64,000 nt of DNA from Latrodectus hesperus (GCA_037975125.1 CM075856.1:7573078-7637077), one strand, 5' to 3'. Shown: positions 23,001 to 36,058, counted from the first letter of the stretch. Translations and numbers: made by a program. Notes: generated from the letters alone by a model not told the origin.

Positions 23001-24379
23001 AATCAAATGCACACTTATTTCTTCATGAAATTAAAAATCCCACTAATGTTCCTATTAGAATTATAAATTTATTGAAATTCTTTAGATTATGTTGAAATAC
23101 TACTTTTGGAATCTCTCTCTATATATACTACAAATTATAATTAAAAGTTGTTGTTCAGAATTCATTTAATTAGAAAGCAAGTTCAATGATAAATGATATT
23201 AAAATTTCACTTATAACAGAAATATGATTGAAATTTTTATATAAATCCCACAAAACAAAATATTATGAATTATTTGATTTTAGCATGAGATATTCAAAAG
23301 TTTAATATTCTTTTACGTTTATCTCAACTAAATATTAAATAGTTCAACAATAATTAAAACTATTTGTTTTTGACTAGATATGCTAGAATGAATTATTTGA
23401 GCACTATTTACTTCTAGTAAGGGAATCTAAATTTAAATATTCTTATCTACTGTTGTGGAGTTAAATCCTGTTACATTTCAAATTATTATGAATTCATTGT
23501 CACTCTCTCTCTCTCAGCTGCCATTTTTTGCACTTGATTATAAATTTGCTATCAGTGCTACTTTAAAGTAAAGCATCCTCAAAATTTTAAGATTTGAAGT
23601 ACTTCCCCTGAAGTTAAATTTCTTTATTTGTTCATAATATATTTAATATTTTTTATAATGTTCATAGTATTAAAAAAATTAATTACCTTATTTAATTGAT
23701 GTGTGGTTTTACTTTTAAACACACTTAAAAGCAAATAACTTTTATTATTGGAAACTCAAATGAATGTTAATATAAGTTTTAATAATGATAATAATAGATT
23801 TTTCTGGCGTTACAAATGCGTATTCAATCAACTTGTTAGGTAAATTGAAATCAATCTAACTATCTTACAATCAACCAATGCAAGAAAACTATAATTATGA
23901 TAGTGGCCACACATTTTATAATCATTGGAATCAATTTTGGTGACAGTATTGCATGTCAAAGATCATATTTAATTATCAAAATATTAAAAAAATAATTATG
24001 ACCATTTTAAATTATAAACAAGTATTGACTTTATGAAATATTATTTAAATAAAAAAGAATATTTAAAATGTAATATATAACAAATATTATGTTATACATA
24101 CAGATGAAATATTGAACAAAAGGTAGCTAAAATTATCTTTCGGTTAATTTTTAATTTATAAAAGATAATCAAATTAACTCTTTCATTATCTTTTATTATA
24201 TTTTGATTTTATACCATTTAAAAACAAACTTAGAACTTGATAAAAGTTATGGAAAATCAATTTACTCTCCTCATAGATTAAAAACACGACTGTTCACCAA
24301 ACAATATGTTTTATTTACATATCTTCAACAAAATAACTTTTTCTCAAGACAACAAAACAATGCTTTCCGAGAGTATAAA
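20083..24379. other. AT-rich intronic stretch, no feature seen
   Basis: No gene, named repeat, RNA gene or strong hairpin could be supported. The minus-strand open frame at 21343-21534 has no family signal. Confidence 0.6.
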
Positions 24380-24720
24380 ATGATATATCCCAATTGGGTT
24401 AAGCCTGGTCAAATTGGGAAAAAGTATTTTCAATCAGCTGGACAAGCAAGCATGGACAAAACCTTTCCCCAGTCAGTTTGATAAAGAATGCTTGGTTCTT
24501 TTTTTATTGGAAGGTCTGTTTCATATCGAGAGGACTTCCAACCCCGATGGGAAAAGTCCAAAAGCAAGAATGAAGCGTGAGGGAGGGTCTAATGCACTTT
24601 TGTGGAAAGTACGTGCGGCTTATTAATTTCTGATGACGACAGGAAGTGTTTGTTTGTGACAGAAAAGTTCTGATGTATCGATTCGACACTTTGTAAGAGG
24701 GAGGCCATAAAAGGTTTCTA
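24380..24720. other. GC-elevated patch of unknown nature
   Basis: Composition is clearly less AT-rich than the surroundings, with overlapping open frames on both strands (plus 24203-24481 and 24414-24626, minus 24504-24689). None resembles a protein I know, codon content is not convincing, and splice sites are not clear. It could be a conserved regulatory element, an old repeat or a lost exon. Confidence 0.3.
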
Positions 24721-27537
24721 TATTGTTCTCTTAGTTGTAGGTATTGATCTTTAAAATGTTAACACTCTTCAATAGTTCAAAGAAACATTTTTGTTTTTGT
24801 TCTTACTCTTGGAAATAAGTGAATTGGGTTCAGATAATCAAATAATTGTGCATTGTTAAATAACTGCCGTTGATAAACGAACTGTATATATTTTTGATGG
24901 ATTCAATTTGGAAAACATAACTGAAAGTTCTAATTAATCTCAAAATAACTTTCCATTTTAAATAGATAACTTATTATCTAACTTCGTATTTTTTTGTAAC
25001 AGATGGACTTGTATTTAGTCTCTAAAATCTTACCAATTATAGGCTGAGAGTTTATAAATGGATTGTGAATGAAGAAATTGGTATTACTATTTGAAGCAAG
25101 TATGTTGGAGATTTTTACTTCCATTTAATATTTTTCCCATAAATATTAGATAGCTTTATAACTTAATACAAAAATTGCAATATTTCTTAATATTTTTTGA
25201 GTTGCAGTTAGTTTCTTAAGAAAATGATTTTCTAAAGCATGAAAAGCATGATTTTCAAACAAATATTAACTTACGTGGGAAAAATTAAAACATATCTACA
25301 TGCATATTGAATTAAATAATTATATGGAAAATATGCTTTTAAAATATTAGGATATTATTTCAAAAAGGAAGATTTGAAATCCGAATCAGATTCAAATGCA
25401 CTCAGAAGATACCAAACCATAAACCAAAAATTATAATAAAAAGCCTTAGAACTATGAATATCATCTATTTTTAGAGCATCAAATTATAAATAACGAGATA
25501 ACGTATGAGATAATTAAAAATTCAGAAATGAAATTGAATTGTTGATTTCCAGCTGTATACAAGTAAATCTAAAAGAATATAAAGCTTTTTCTACATAATA
25601 TGTGTATTGTATGAGAATGAGTTTTAAATCAGCAGGATATTTAAATGAAATGTTGATATGAAATTGCCCTGAATTTTGTTTGAAGTTTTATAAAGCACAT
25701 TTTAATTTAATTACATATTTAAATTTATTTAAATTGATAATACTTATAATTTAAGATATTCTGTATAAATGATATATACAATTAATGAAGATTATTTCTC
25801 TCAGTTCAATAAGAAACACTTTATTCACTTGAAAAAGATTTGGGCTTAACTTTTATTATTAAATTAAAATTAATCGGTAATTGATTATAAGCTGGAATAT
25901 GGAGGAAACATTATGATGCTTACATAATTGAAATAAAGCAATGATAATTTCATTCGCTAGTAAAATGTTAAAACATAGTAAAAAATACAAATTTGTTCTA
26001 TAAAATATTCAGGATATTAAAAATATTTTAAGTTTAGCTGGAATTTGATCAAGTAAAGGGAAATGTTAGATTCAGCTGGAAATATAACGGAAACATATTC
26101 TATGCGTAATAAATTCTTAACTATAAATTGTTATTCTAAAAATAAGATAATTACAAAAAATGAATAAATTTAATAACTTCATTTACTGTTTATAAGCTAA
26201 AGGATTAATTTATTCTTTTAAGTGGTAATGAAAATAAATAACATACCAAAAAATCATTCTTTTGTTTTCCAATTTCTTAAGGAAAATTTTCTTTTAGAAT
26301 TGGGTCGATTTCTGCATGGTTGTTTGCCTTACTCTTCTAGGATTTTAGTATTATCTTTATCATTCTTGGTTTTTTAATTATTAAGAGTGAAAATAACTAT
26401 AATATTGTTATACACAATTGCACCGTAATGAATGGCAACAAAATTCCGTAGACATTTCAGTGTCCTCGGAATAAGGTTTGGCGTTTTTGCTTTGCAAGCA
26501 TATCTATGTTAGGAATGATTATGTGATGCACACAAAGTGTTTCCCTTTTTTTAGCTTAATTTTATTTTCCTTTAGTTTCAAATAAGAATAATGAATGGAT
26601 ATAATTTATAAGGTAATACAATTAATTTTAATAAATGAGTTTCCTATTTTACTTCAAATATGTTGAATTAAAATATTAGGCATTGTTTGTAAAAAGAAAG
26701 TGGCGGCATATTTTTCAAAGTCATTGATTTACTTTAAAAATGTCAATATTTTAAAAATGGCTTTGGTATGTGGAATCACCTGAAACTAATATCGGAGTTT
26801 GAAAAGAACTATCGCGAAACATTAAAATTTTATAATCTTTATATTCTCCATATGCTATATTAACTACCTCATGTACCTCAATATAAAATTATCCAAAATA
26901 AACAATATCAAAATTCAATACCAATTGAAATTCTCTTAAGATGCTTGTTATATTATGGAAAACTGAGTCTTGAAGTCAGATTTCTGTATAGAATATTTCA
27001 AGCAAGACTTTTGATTATAAATCGATGAAATTACTTAACATTTCTTCGTTAAAAATTTTCAATGCGAATGAAATTTTATTTAAAATAAACTTTAAAAAAA
27101 TTGAGCATTAGTTCTAAAACTTATGCCACTTTTAAAAATGTTCTAGCATGCAATAGCTTTGTTTTCTTCATCCAAAACACACATAAGTTGTGTTAATAAT
27201 TACAGTCTAAATTTATACATTTTATAGTTATAAAAATAAATGTATCTTGTAAAATAATTTTTAGGAGAAATATAATTATAAATAACATGACATACTTTTC
27301 CTAACTCTGTAATGTATAATCTTTAGAAATTAAATGAAAAATATTTTTTGAGTAAAAATGCATTTTTTCCATACGTGAACTGTTTTTATTGCAATTATTC
27401 TGCATACAATCTTTCTATTAAACTTATTTATAATGAGTATGTTTCTACTATTGTTTGTTATAATACAAGTAGGTCTATGACAGAATTAATTTATTTTTAG
27501 CATGCAGATAGCAAATTATATTTTGATTAAAAATTAT
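24721..27537. other. AT-rich intronic stretch, no feature seen
   Basis: Nothing coding or repetitive could be supported. Confidence 0.6.
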
Positions 27538-27565
27538 TTAATGTTGGAAATATTTCCAACATTAA
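27538..27565. repeat. 28-bp perfect palindrome
   Basis: The half-site TTAATGTTGGAAAT at 27538-27551 is followed directly by its exact reverse complement, with no spacer. This is longer than expected by chance, although AT-rich palindromes are common here. Confidence 0.8.
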
Positions 27566-27799
27566 GAAATTTTAAATAAATCTATTGTATAATGTGTAAT
27601 CTATAGTAGCTTTGACTTGATTTCAGGAACACAATTTATTTCAATACCAGCGCGCGACATAAGATTTTAAAAATTTATTTTGAAATGTGCCATTAGAAAA
27701 ATTGGCGCTTATAATGAATATGCATGGATGTAGGCGAAATTATAGGTAAAAATCTAATAAAGTGTTTTTACATAGGCTTACTTGCTTTCTAAAAAAATT

Positions 27800-27973
27800 G
27801 GTTTGTTTGTCGCTCAACGGTCATTTTTTCCACTCGAGGGCTTATTAGACCGGGACCAACTGTTTATAAAGTGGATATCAAACCACTACAAACATATAAG
27901 TCCAAGGTGGAATTCGAACCCACGGAATTTTGAGCCAAAGGAAAGAGCGCTAACCATTCGGCTATAAACTCGG
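27800..27973 (-). mobile_element. tRNA-derived SINE, family A
   Basis: On the minus strand: a diverged head with GAATGGTTAGCGCTC, a B box GGGTTCGAATTCCACC, then GTAGTGGTTTGATATCCAC, CCCGGTCTAATAAGCCC, the tract AAAAAATGACCG and end TTGAGCGACAAACAAACC. The head has tRNA-like A and B boxes for pol III and the body is shared with at least five other copies in this window. The A-box region is decayed (TATAGCCGAATGG). Confidence 0.85.
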
Positions 27974-29351
27974 AAAACAATGAGGAAAATATACAAACAA
28001 AAATTAATCTCATGTTAAAGGTAAGAGAGATGAAATTTTAGAAACATAGATGCAAAATCTTTTACAAAGGAATATTTACCAGTAGTAAGGGATAGTTATA
28101 GTATAAATGCTAAAAAATGAGTAAAATATAATAATATTTAGATTTCTATAAAAATAAAGACATAGGAATAGATACTCTGAATGGCAACTTTCAATTGTGC
28201 CTTTTTATGCTCATTTAACTGTTTGAATTCAAAATTGGACGATATTTATTCCATTCAGTATAATTATCACATATAAGTTTTAATATTTTAAAAATATCCC
28301 ATACGAATGATATTTTTACCTAATTAAAACTATTTAGAAAAAACAACTTGCTAAGGAGTTAAAATATTAAGAACATATTTTTCTCAATTTCTGTAAGTAA
28401 ACAAATTTTCCTGACATAAAATATTTAACATTTTTAAAGTGAGTTTCCAAAACTTTGATAAGACGCGTCTACATAAAAACAGTACTTTTTGAAAGAATGG
28501 CGACCGCGAATAACTAAGAATTCAGGGAAGAACTTCATAAATCAATGTCAAAACCGAGATTAATACGTTAACCTCACTGTGCGGAGAGAATCGCATTTCT
28601 CCATTACTGACATTTTCCGAGAAAGAAAACATTAATTTCATTTTCGCTCCTGTAGCTTTTTTTTCAACTTCAGTAAAAATTTTTCCCCCAATTCAGTTTA
28701 GTTTTGTGAGCCATTAATTACTTTATATTAACAAATAAGTAAAAAATTGCCAAATTTAAATAACAAATTGCATATTTTTAGATCCAAATTATATTTCAGG
28801 AGTTTAATGAACAATGTAAATACAAGTATCCTAGCTATATATATCCATAGATATAATGATTAAGTTCGATAAATAAGACTTCACTATGCATGTTTCAGAA
28901 TCATTAAATCAATTTAATTTAGTAGTTATAAGGCAAATAAAACAATTCCTGAACTAAATTGAATTTTTGAGTACATTTTAATCCTTAATACTCACTAGCT
29001 AAAACTGTAGGAAAAAGTCAGATATTCAATGATAGCTTACCAAAAAATTATATAAAAAACTTGAAGCATTCATTTCTCTAAATAAGCTTTATTACCTGCA
29101 CAGAAATTTTAATTACTTTTAAATATTGTCATTTATTTTTTATATTATATAAATTGATATTATTTAGAAAAATCATTTTTTACAATATAAAGGAATTTCC
29201 TTTTAGAAAATTTTCTATAAGAATATCATTTTTACAAAGAGTTAAAGGCTTTAACTGTAAATAGAGAAAAGCTATGTGGGCAAACCAAAATAGAAAATAA
29301 AAAAACTGCTTATTTTGTTTTATCTTCAATATAAGAAATCCAATCGGATTT

Positions 29352-29355
<4 letters not shown>
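27974..29355. other. AT-rich intronic stretch, no feature seen
   Basis: No gene or repeat supported between the SINE and the (TA)n array. Confidence 0.6.

Positions 29356-29410
<55 letters not shown>
29356..29410. repeat. (TA)n microsatellite
   Basis: About 55 bases of TA. The Ile-Tyr repeat frame translated from it is an artefact. Confidence 0.95.
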
Positions 29411-29414
<4 letters not shown>

Positions 29415-29879
29415 ACTTATTGATCAAAAATTACAATGGGAATCTAACAATTTTAAAACTGAAAAATACGCAGAACATTCCTATTTCTTGTTCATAAAAA
29501 ATAAAAAGGAAAATATTTGATCAGGGAAGTGAAAGTGTTTCGAAACTATAAACTTATTTAACGATAAACAAATTTCCTGCCATTTTAAATTGATATTCTA
29601 AGTATACAGAAGGCTTTAATCGAACTGGAACTTATTAGAACTCCAAGTAGTTAAGTTAATTTCTATACCAAATGATTTTTATTAAGTTTAACTGCATTAA
29701 GTAATTAGAAATATAAAATTTTTCCCGCTTAACCGTATTCAACATTAAAGATTTAACAGCACATCTTTTAGATGATTCCTTCAACATAAGAAATATGTTT
29801 TTCAATATGTTGATCAAGACAAGAAGCTTACCTTGTTTACGTGATTAAAAAAATAGTAAATAGTGAATAGTAAAATAAG

Positions 29880-30115
29880 GATTGTTGTTACTCACATTAC
29901 AGGGAAAGAAAGAGCGCTCCTCCAAACACAAAAATTCCAGGCTTTCATCCCTTCAGTGGATCGATAAACTGAGAATCAAGCATTCTTGGGAACTTAACTC
30001 TAGGGGTTTCGCGTTAAGCTAACCGGGACATATGCTTTGCACCCTAGGGCTTTCGGTCAGAAAAATAGACATGGTAACTGAAGGACTTGACTCTCATATG
30101 TAGTGTCGTACCAGA
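29880..30115. other. GC-elevated, repeat-like segment
   Basis: Contrasts in composition with its flanks and contains motifs such as AGAGCGCTCCTCC, CTTCAGTGGATCGATAAACT, TAACTCTAGGGGTTTCGCG and CACCCTAGGGCTTTC. No open frame and no tRNA boxes are seen. It looks like a fragment of an interspersed repeat, but no second copy is in this window. Confidence 0.3.
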
Positions 30116-30524
30116 GTTTAATTTAGTTTATAGTTTTAAACATACAATTTAAGTGATTCCTTAGTTGCCCAAAAGAAACCAGCAATGCGTTTTCAAGGTT
30201 ATACAATATTGAAAATAATCAATAAATATCAATTTGTACATTAAGAGAAGCATTATTAATAACTGAAGTTGATGCAATCAGTTGAAAATGTAGGAAGTAA
30301 ATTTAAAAATTTAATCCTTCCTCACAATTAAATGTATTTTGTTTATTATTGTATTGCTCATGAAATAATTTATCATATATATGAACATAATTTCACAAAA
30401 GGAACAGATGGATCTCAGTTAAATAAAAAAATTATAATATGTTTTAATTTTATCGATTTGGAAAATCGTACCAAATACCGTCCTAAAATTACATCCAGAA
30501 TTTGACAATTGTGTAGTTTGTCTC

Positions 30525-30678
30525 GGTCTTTTTTTTTTGAGCAAGAAATCTAACTAGAGACCTACACACAGTTCAAGTGAATTCCAAATCAAATCAAATA
30601 TCAAATCTCAAAGTGAGAATTGAACCCAGGAACTGCTGAGGACATAGAGCGCTAAACATTTCGCTGCAAAATCGGCAT
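30525..30678 (-). repeat. Degenerate SINE family A copy
   Basis: Keeps the order of the family: on the plus strand GAGCAAG, GACCTACACACAGTT, GAATTCCAAATC, GTGAGAATTGAACCCAGGAA (decayed B box) and AGAGCGCTAAACATTTCGC, ending in a decayed head. Strongly diverged, so old. Confidence 0.6.
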
Positions 30679-31759
30679 CATAAGTAAATGAACATAAGTA
30701 GTTATTAAACTCTATCCCATAAAAATATAATTTTTTTAACACTGAAAATACCCAATAGTACCCATTCTTAAATTTACTTTATTAAGAATTCATTAGCACA
30801 ATGCGTGAAAATTTTCACGAATAATTTTTCTGAATCTAATTTACCCTATTCATGCAGAAAATATGTTTCAGCGAAATATGCAAGATACACATAAGGTTAT
30901 TGAAATTATCTATAATACATGCACCACGATTGCTTATTTGTTACAATTAAATAAGAGTTTAGCTATTTTTTAATAGTTTATACGTTGCAGTTTTAATATT
31001 TAACTTCTAATATATTGTATTAAAATGTATAATGATTTTTTATTAAATTTTTTCTTAAATTTCAAATTTTTTTCCCTTTAATTGTAAATGTCCTATAACA
31101 AATAACATGGTAAAATATTAACTGAATCTAGAAGAAAAAGTTCAGATAAAAAGAAGTTTTATAGATCAAAATTACAAACTAAAATTTCATTAATACTTTT
31201 TTTGTTCTATTATAATAGTAATTCAACTTAAATTATATAAATTGTACAAATTAAGAAAAAATATTTCTTTTAAAAAATAAAGAGATAAATGTGTTGTAAA
31301 ATTTTAAAACGATTATAATTAATATACTAAAATCACTAAACTAATTATTGAATAACAAAGGCTTACATACGGCAAATTTTTTAACTTAATAAAAAGAAAT
31401 ATCTGTCTATTAAAATATTATGAAATACTTCATAATTGGTATAGTAACAGTATCTCTGATTAAGTGCTCGAATTTTTGTTTTAAAAAAATTGTCAAATTC
31501 ACAAATGATAGTTTTTGAAATTACAACATTCCAAAATAAATGCAATTTACTCATAGTATGTTAAAATTTCACATTTATGATACAAGAAATTACATTATTT
31601 TAAAAGCAAGTAAGAAGCTTTCCCAAAATTTCTTAAGACATCGAAGATTAACAAATTAATAAATTTCATTGAATTTGATGACCACGTAAAAATCTATATA
31701 ATTTATTTATAAGAATAAAGATTTTAATCCATTGCAAATAGAATGATTAAAAACCATAA

Positions 31760-32100
31760 CCCAATCGGCCGCAATAGCTGAATCATTTCCGAGATGTTGA
31801 AATGGAACATTTGCTGAGAGTGCTTTGTGTATCTCGTACAAATACTTAGACGAAAATGGTTAGTCCATTCAAAAGGGATGTGTGTGAACGTTGTTTATAT
31901 TAACAGAACATCATTTCCTCAAAATGATGTTTCCAAAGGAGAAATAGGGGCTCGAGTAAGATTCTTTGTTTGGGTGATTCAGCGAAATATCGCTCCGATT
32001 TCTGTGAATATGGACGGTAATATTCGAAAAGCAATAACTTCCCTCTTTCTGGCATCATAATGGAGCGTTAACAAAATCTGCCAAATTCATAAATCTTGCC
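31760..32100. other. GC-elevated patch with an unsupported 77-codon frame
   Basis: An ORF on the plus strand at 31827-32060 has mixed codon use, but I recognise no domain. A short hairpin (AACATCATTT / AAATGATGTT, about 5-base loop) lies near 31907-31932. No splice sites were convincing. Unknown. Confidence 0.25.
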
Positions 32101-32381
32101 CATAAGCTTGCTGAATAGGGGGAATAATTATTTTCGCAAATGGACGAATAGGTTTTCAAAATAGTAGCATTTGCTGTTGTAATTAGAACAAAATTAATTC
32201 ACATTATCAACATATTGGAGAATTGTTTATCTGGATGCAATATAATGTATTTAAGTGATAAGTATTTTCTATCCAAAATTATAATTTAAAGCTTATAACA
32301 AAAAAATTTATTTTAAAAGTAGAAAATTAGTTATCTTGTAAAAATATTTTAACGAAATGTATAGCTCCTAAAAGCGTAAGG

Positions 32382-32552
32382 TTTGTTTGACGCTCAACGG
32401 TCATTTTTTGCACACGAGGGCTAATTAGACCGGGACCTACAGTTTAAAGTGGATTCCGAACCACTACAAACATCCATGCCGTAGGTAGTATTCGAACCCA
32501 CGTACTGTTGAACCGAAGGCAAGAGCGCTAACGATTCAACTGCCAGCTCAGC
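32382..32552 (-). mobile_element. tRNA-derived SINE, family A, with target-site duplication
   Basis: Flanked by a 15-base direct repeat, CCTAAAAGCGTAAGG, at 32367-32381 and 32553-32567 (exact edges may shift by a base or two). On the minus strand the element reads tRNA-like head (CTGGCAGTTGAATCG, TTAGCGCTCTTGCC), B-box region TGGGTTCGAATACTACC, the shared body GTAGTGGTTCGGAATCCAC and CCCGGTCTAATTAGCCC, then AAAAAATGACCG. The intact duplication shows that the element is defined by these ends and moved by target-primed reverse transcription. Confidence 0.92.
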
Positions 32553-32599
32553 CCTAAAAGCGTAAGGAAAGGTGTTTAGTTGATAAACAATTATATAAT

Positions 32600-32633
32600 G
32601 TTAAGATTTATGATATTTCCTATAAATCTTAAC
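32600..32633. repeat. 12-bp inverted repeat (hairpin)
   Basis: GTTAAGATTTAT at 32600-32611 and its exact reverse complement ATAAATCTTAAC at 32622-32633, loop 10 bases. Confidence 0.75.
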
Positions 32634-32675
32634 AATGCAAACATTAATGATTTTTGATTTAAATATTACTTAAAT

Positions 32676-32727
32676 TAAATTTTACATCTTTTAACAATAT
32701 TTATGTTGTTAAAAGATGTAAAATTTA
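32676..32727. repeat. 22-bp perfect inverted repeat with 8-base loop
   Basis: The arm at 32676-32697 (containing TTTTACATCTTTTAACAA) is mirrored exactly at 32706-32727 around the loop TATTTATG. It follows the smaller hairpin at 32600-32633 closely. Nature unknown: a recombination by-product, a foldback element remnant or an RNA hairpin in the intron. Confidence 0.8.
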
Positions 32728-33007
32728 TGACTCAAAAATTTATTTAAATTTTTTATGCTGAAAAATTTTTATATTTAAATTTTTTTAAGAATATAGGCTA
32801 TTTATATATTTAATTTCAGTAAAAATTATTCATTTAGATTAGCAGTAAACAATTTTGTAGATTTTGATAGATAAGAAGTATTTCATGCTGGGTAGGAAAA
32901 TTTTAATTTTAAAGTCGTTATTAATGTTATTTTTCTTAATAAATACCGTTATGAGCATATGCAAATAAGCTTACTAGAATCTAGGGGTATGACATTTATC
33001 TTTGACT

Positions 33008-33175
33008 TGGTTGTTTGTCATTGAATGCTCATTTTTTTCCATACAAGAGCTAATTGATGGGGATATACAGTTTAAAGTGGATCCTGAAACATTAAACATT
33101 CATACCCAAGGTGGGATTCGAGCCCACAATGTGTTGAATCGAAGGCCACCAGTAATAATTCAGTTGTCAGCTCGG
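33008..33175 (-). mobile_element. tRNA-derived SINE, family A, diverged
   Basis: On the minus strand: CCGAGCTGACAACTGAA, B box GGGCTCGAATCCCACC, TTGGGTATGAATG, GGATCCACTTTAAACTG and the tract GGAAAAAAATGAGC. Diverged in the head and the 3' half. Located 450 bases from the copy at 32382-32552, same orientation. Confidence 0.8.
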
Positions 33176-33430
33176 TAGCTATCTTCGGAGCACAGAGACC
33201 CATGTTTAATCCTAACCACATTTGAAAAACGGGAGATAAAATTTGGCTTCTGCCTTTCTCCTGCTCATCTGTCGGGATGGGTGCTTTAGATTTTTCTGGG
33301 TTTCCTCCTTTGCAACACATGAATGCCGCGTACTGTCTATGACAAGTCCTCTCAGAAGACAATCCGTACGGTGGATATTTAAATGCCTTAAGCAATCCAC
33401 TACGTCTTGTCAAACCATTTGCACATAAGT
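33176..33430. other. Repeat-like, GC-elevated segment next to a SINE
   Basis: Contains CAGATGAGCAGGAGAAAGGC (minus strand) and open frames on both strands (33072-33413 minus, 33243-33428 plus) that share no domain with known families. Its sharp composition change beside the SINE suggests a further repeat piece. Confidence 0.3.
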
Positions 33431-34260
33431 ATTTAGTAAGAACGGTGGACTCTACAAATATATTTATGAGCTTTTCTTTTTTATAAATTTTAGTTTATAA
33501 TTCCTCCTAGAAATTACAGCATATTTATAATTATGAATTTCAGCTTAAAAAACCTAAATAAAAGTAATGTTTTTTTCCACCAAATTTTTAATCTTATCAA
33601 CATCTTTAAATTTTAACATTTTCTTCATACGTTAAGCCACACACAAAGTAAAATGCTTCAAATTTTTGTTTTACGATTTGAAGTATTTTACATTATGTTG
33701 GGGATATATCAATAATTCACATTCAGGCAAGCGATAACAAACTTCTAGAGCTATTAAGAATATGGGAAGTATCGGAAATTTTTGTCAAAATCTATTTGGA
33801 TGTAGATTTATTTCAATAAGAATACTTCTACCAATACTACACACACAATTTTTCATGTACATAAAAAAATTAAAATTGTAGCTATATTGATTCTCAGGAT
33901 AATTAAGCATTGTTTGTTAGACACTGCAGTTTTTTTAATAATTTTATATAAGAACGAATGTGAATTTTATTTGAACAAATGTGTCATGGAAAAGAAATTT
34001 ATTGGCTCTAAGTTACTGGGAATATCTGGTTGTCCTCAGAAGAAAGGTCAATTATAATATTTTAGGACATTGTTTCCATTCTTCTATTTTTGTAATTTTT
34101 ACAGGTACTTTTCTCTTTCTCTTGCGGGAAAATTCCTTCTAATTCCTTTATAATACCTTTCAACACTGCAATTTCCCTTCTGTCCAGTTTCCTATAGCAA
34201 TCAAGATGCAAACCTTAAAAGGCTCCTTAAAAATAGAAATTCTTAAAAATTGTGTTTCTC

Positions 34261-34265
<5 letters not shown>

Positions 34266-34322
<57 letters not shown>
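34266..34322. repeat. (TA)n microsatellite abutting a Tc1-like element
   Basis: About 57 bases of TA directly preceding the left end of the Tc1-like element. Confidence 0.95.
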
Positions 34323-34325
<3 letters not shown>

Positions 34326-36058
34326 TGTTTCACAAAAGTGATGGTATACTTGTGCTTTATAAAAGGAAACAGCAATAAAATTAAAACTACATGGACAAAT
34401 TTTTTGTGGGTGTGTTTCATTTTTAAAGTTAGTAACAATCATTACATAACAGGCATTTTGTCAAAATATTAAATAAAAATACAATCGTTTAGAAATGGAG
34501 AAAAAAATAATAAAAGCTCACATAAGTGATGCGGACACTTACTTTTCCATCAAATATTTATCCAAATATTTTACTTTTTAAAAGGTTTTAATATTTTGTT
34601 GGATTTCTCCTTTTACTTTTAAAACATGATTTAATCTTCTTGGGATGGATTTCACTAATTTGTTGGGGATTTCTGGAGTGATTTTACCCCATTCTTCTTG
34701 AAGCACCGATTTTAATTGTTGTTTTGAAGAAATGGTGTGTTTGAGAGTTTTTGATTCCAATTCTTGCCAAATATTCTCTATGGGATTTAAGTCTGGAGAT
34801 TGTGGTGGTTATTTTATTATTTCAGTATTTCAGGACAGTTATACAGCAGTCAGAGTTTAACGTTCAAAGCAGTGTGCTTGGGGTCATTGTCCTGGTAGAA
34901 TTTAAAAGCGTTATGAAGGTTCAATTTTCATGCTGAAGATTTTGTTTTAGAATGTCAATATACTTGTACTAATCAATATACTTTACTACTAATCAATATA
35001 CTGACTTAATGTCAATATACTTTACTGTCAATAAAAACAAAAATACCCACTCCAGCGGATGACATAACCCCCCATACCATAACTCCTCCTCCACCATGTT
35101 TTATTGTTGGCACCAAGTTCTGTTTACAAAATTCTTCCCTCGGTTTTTTCCACACCAAGATTCTACGGTCAGAACCAAATATATTAAATTTACACTCATC
35201 AGAGCAAATATAACTTTATTCCAGTAATCAGAATTTTTATTTATGTTGGATTTTGCAAAAGCCAGTCTGAGTTTTCTATTCTTTTCACTTACGAAGAATT
35301 TTTTCCTGGCTACTCTACCGTAATATCCAGCAGATCGAATTGCTCTTCAAATAGTTTCAGGATTAACAATTACTCCATATAATGATTGTAAATCAGCAGC
35401 AACTTTAGGAGCACTCATTATTGGTTTTTTTTTTAATAATTCGAACGACAATTCACTTTATTCCATTGGATAGCTTTGATGGTCGGCCATGTCTTTCTTT
35501 ACTCTGAATCATATGATTATTTTTATATCTTTTAATGATATTGAAAACTGTTGAATGACTCAAGTTAACTGTTTCAGCAGTTTCTCCAATAGATTTTTCA
35601 CTTTCAATATGCAAATTAATAACTAATTTTCAAATTTCAGGCTAAGTTTATTTTCGTTTAGCATTCATGGCTGCACACAGCTAAAAAAACACAAAAATTC
35701 CAAAACAATCTGGAGAGAAATACTGCAGACGATTTAATAAATTATTGCCAATTGCTTTTGAGTAAAAATAAAACACCCAAAGAATATTTTTATTGCTTAT
35801 TTCAAACGATTTTCGTTGCATATCTAATGATGCCCCATCACTTATGTGAGCTATTTATTTTTCCGTTTTAAGCAATTATATTTTTATTAAACTAATATTT
35901 TCATATTTTTACTAAATGTATGTTATGTAATAATTGTTACTAAATTTAAATATGAAACACACCCACAAAAAATTTGTACATGTAATTTTAATTTATTTCA
36001 TTACATTACCCTTTTGTAAAGCACAAGTGTCCACTCACTTTTGTGAGACACACACACA

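Noticed and set aside
23510..23570. Possible further SINE family A piece (CATTTTTTGCAC, TTTAAAGTA)
   Set aside because: Only two short matches; too weak to separate from chance in AT-rich DNA.
27900..27973. Possible functional tRNA gene (GGGTTCGAATTCC box)
   Set aside because: The tRNA-like head belongs to a dispersed SINE with a common body and no cloverleaf pairing; the same holds for the other family A, B and C copies.
29315..29497. Open frame rich in Ile-Tyr repeats
   Set aside because: Translation of a (TA)n microsatellite; the same applies to frames at 34160-34472, 35934-36164 and 54838-55044.
33072..33413. 113-codon minus-strand gene
   Set aside because: The frame runs through a SINE family A copy (GLESHLGYEC is the translated B box region) and shows no domain.
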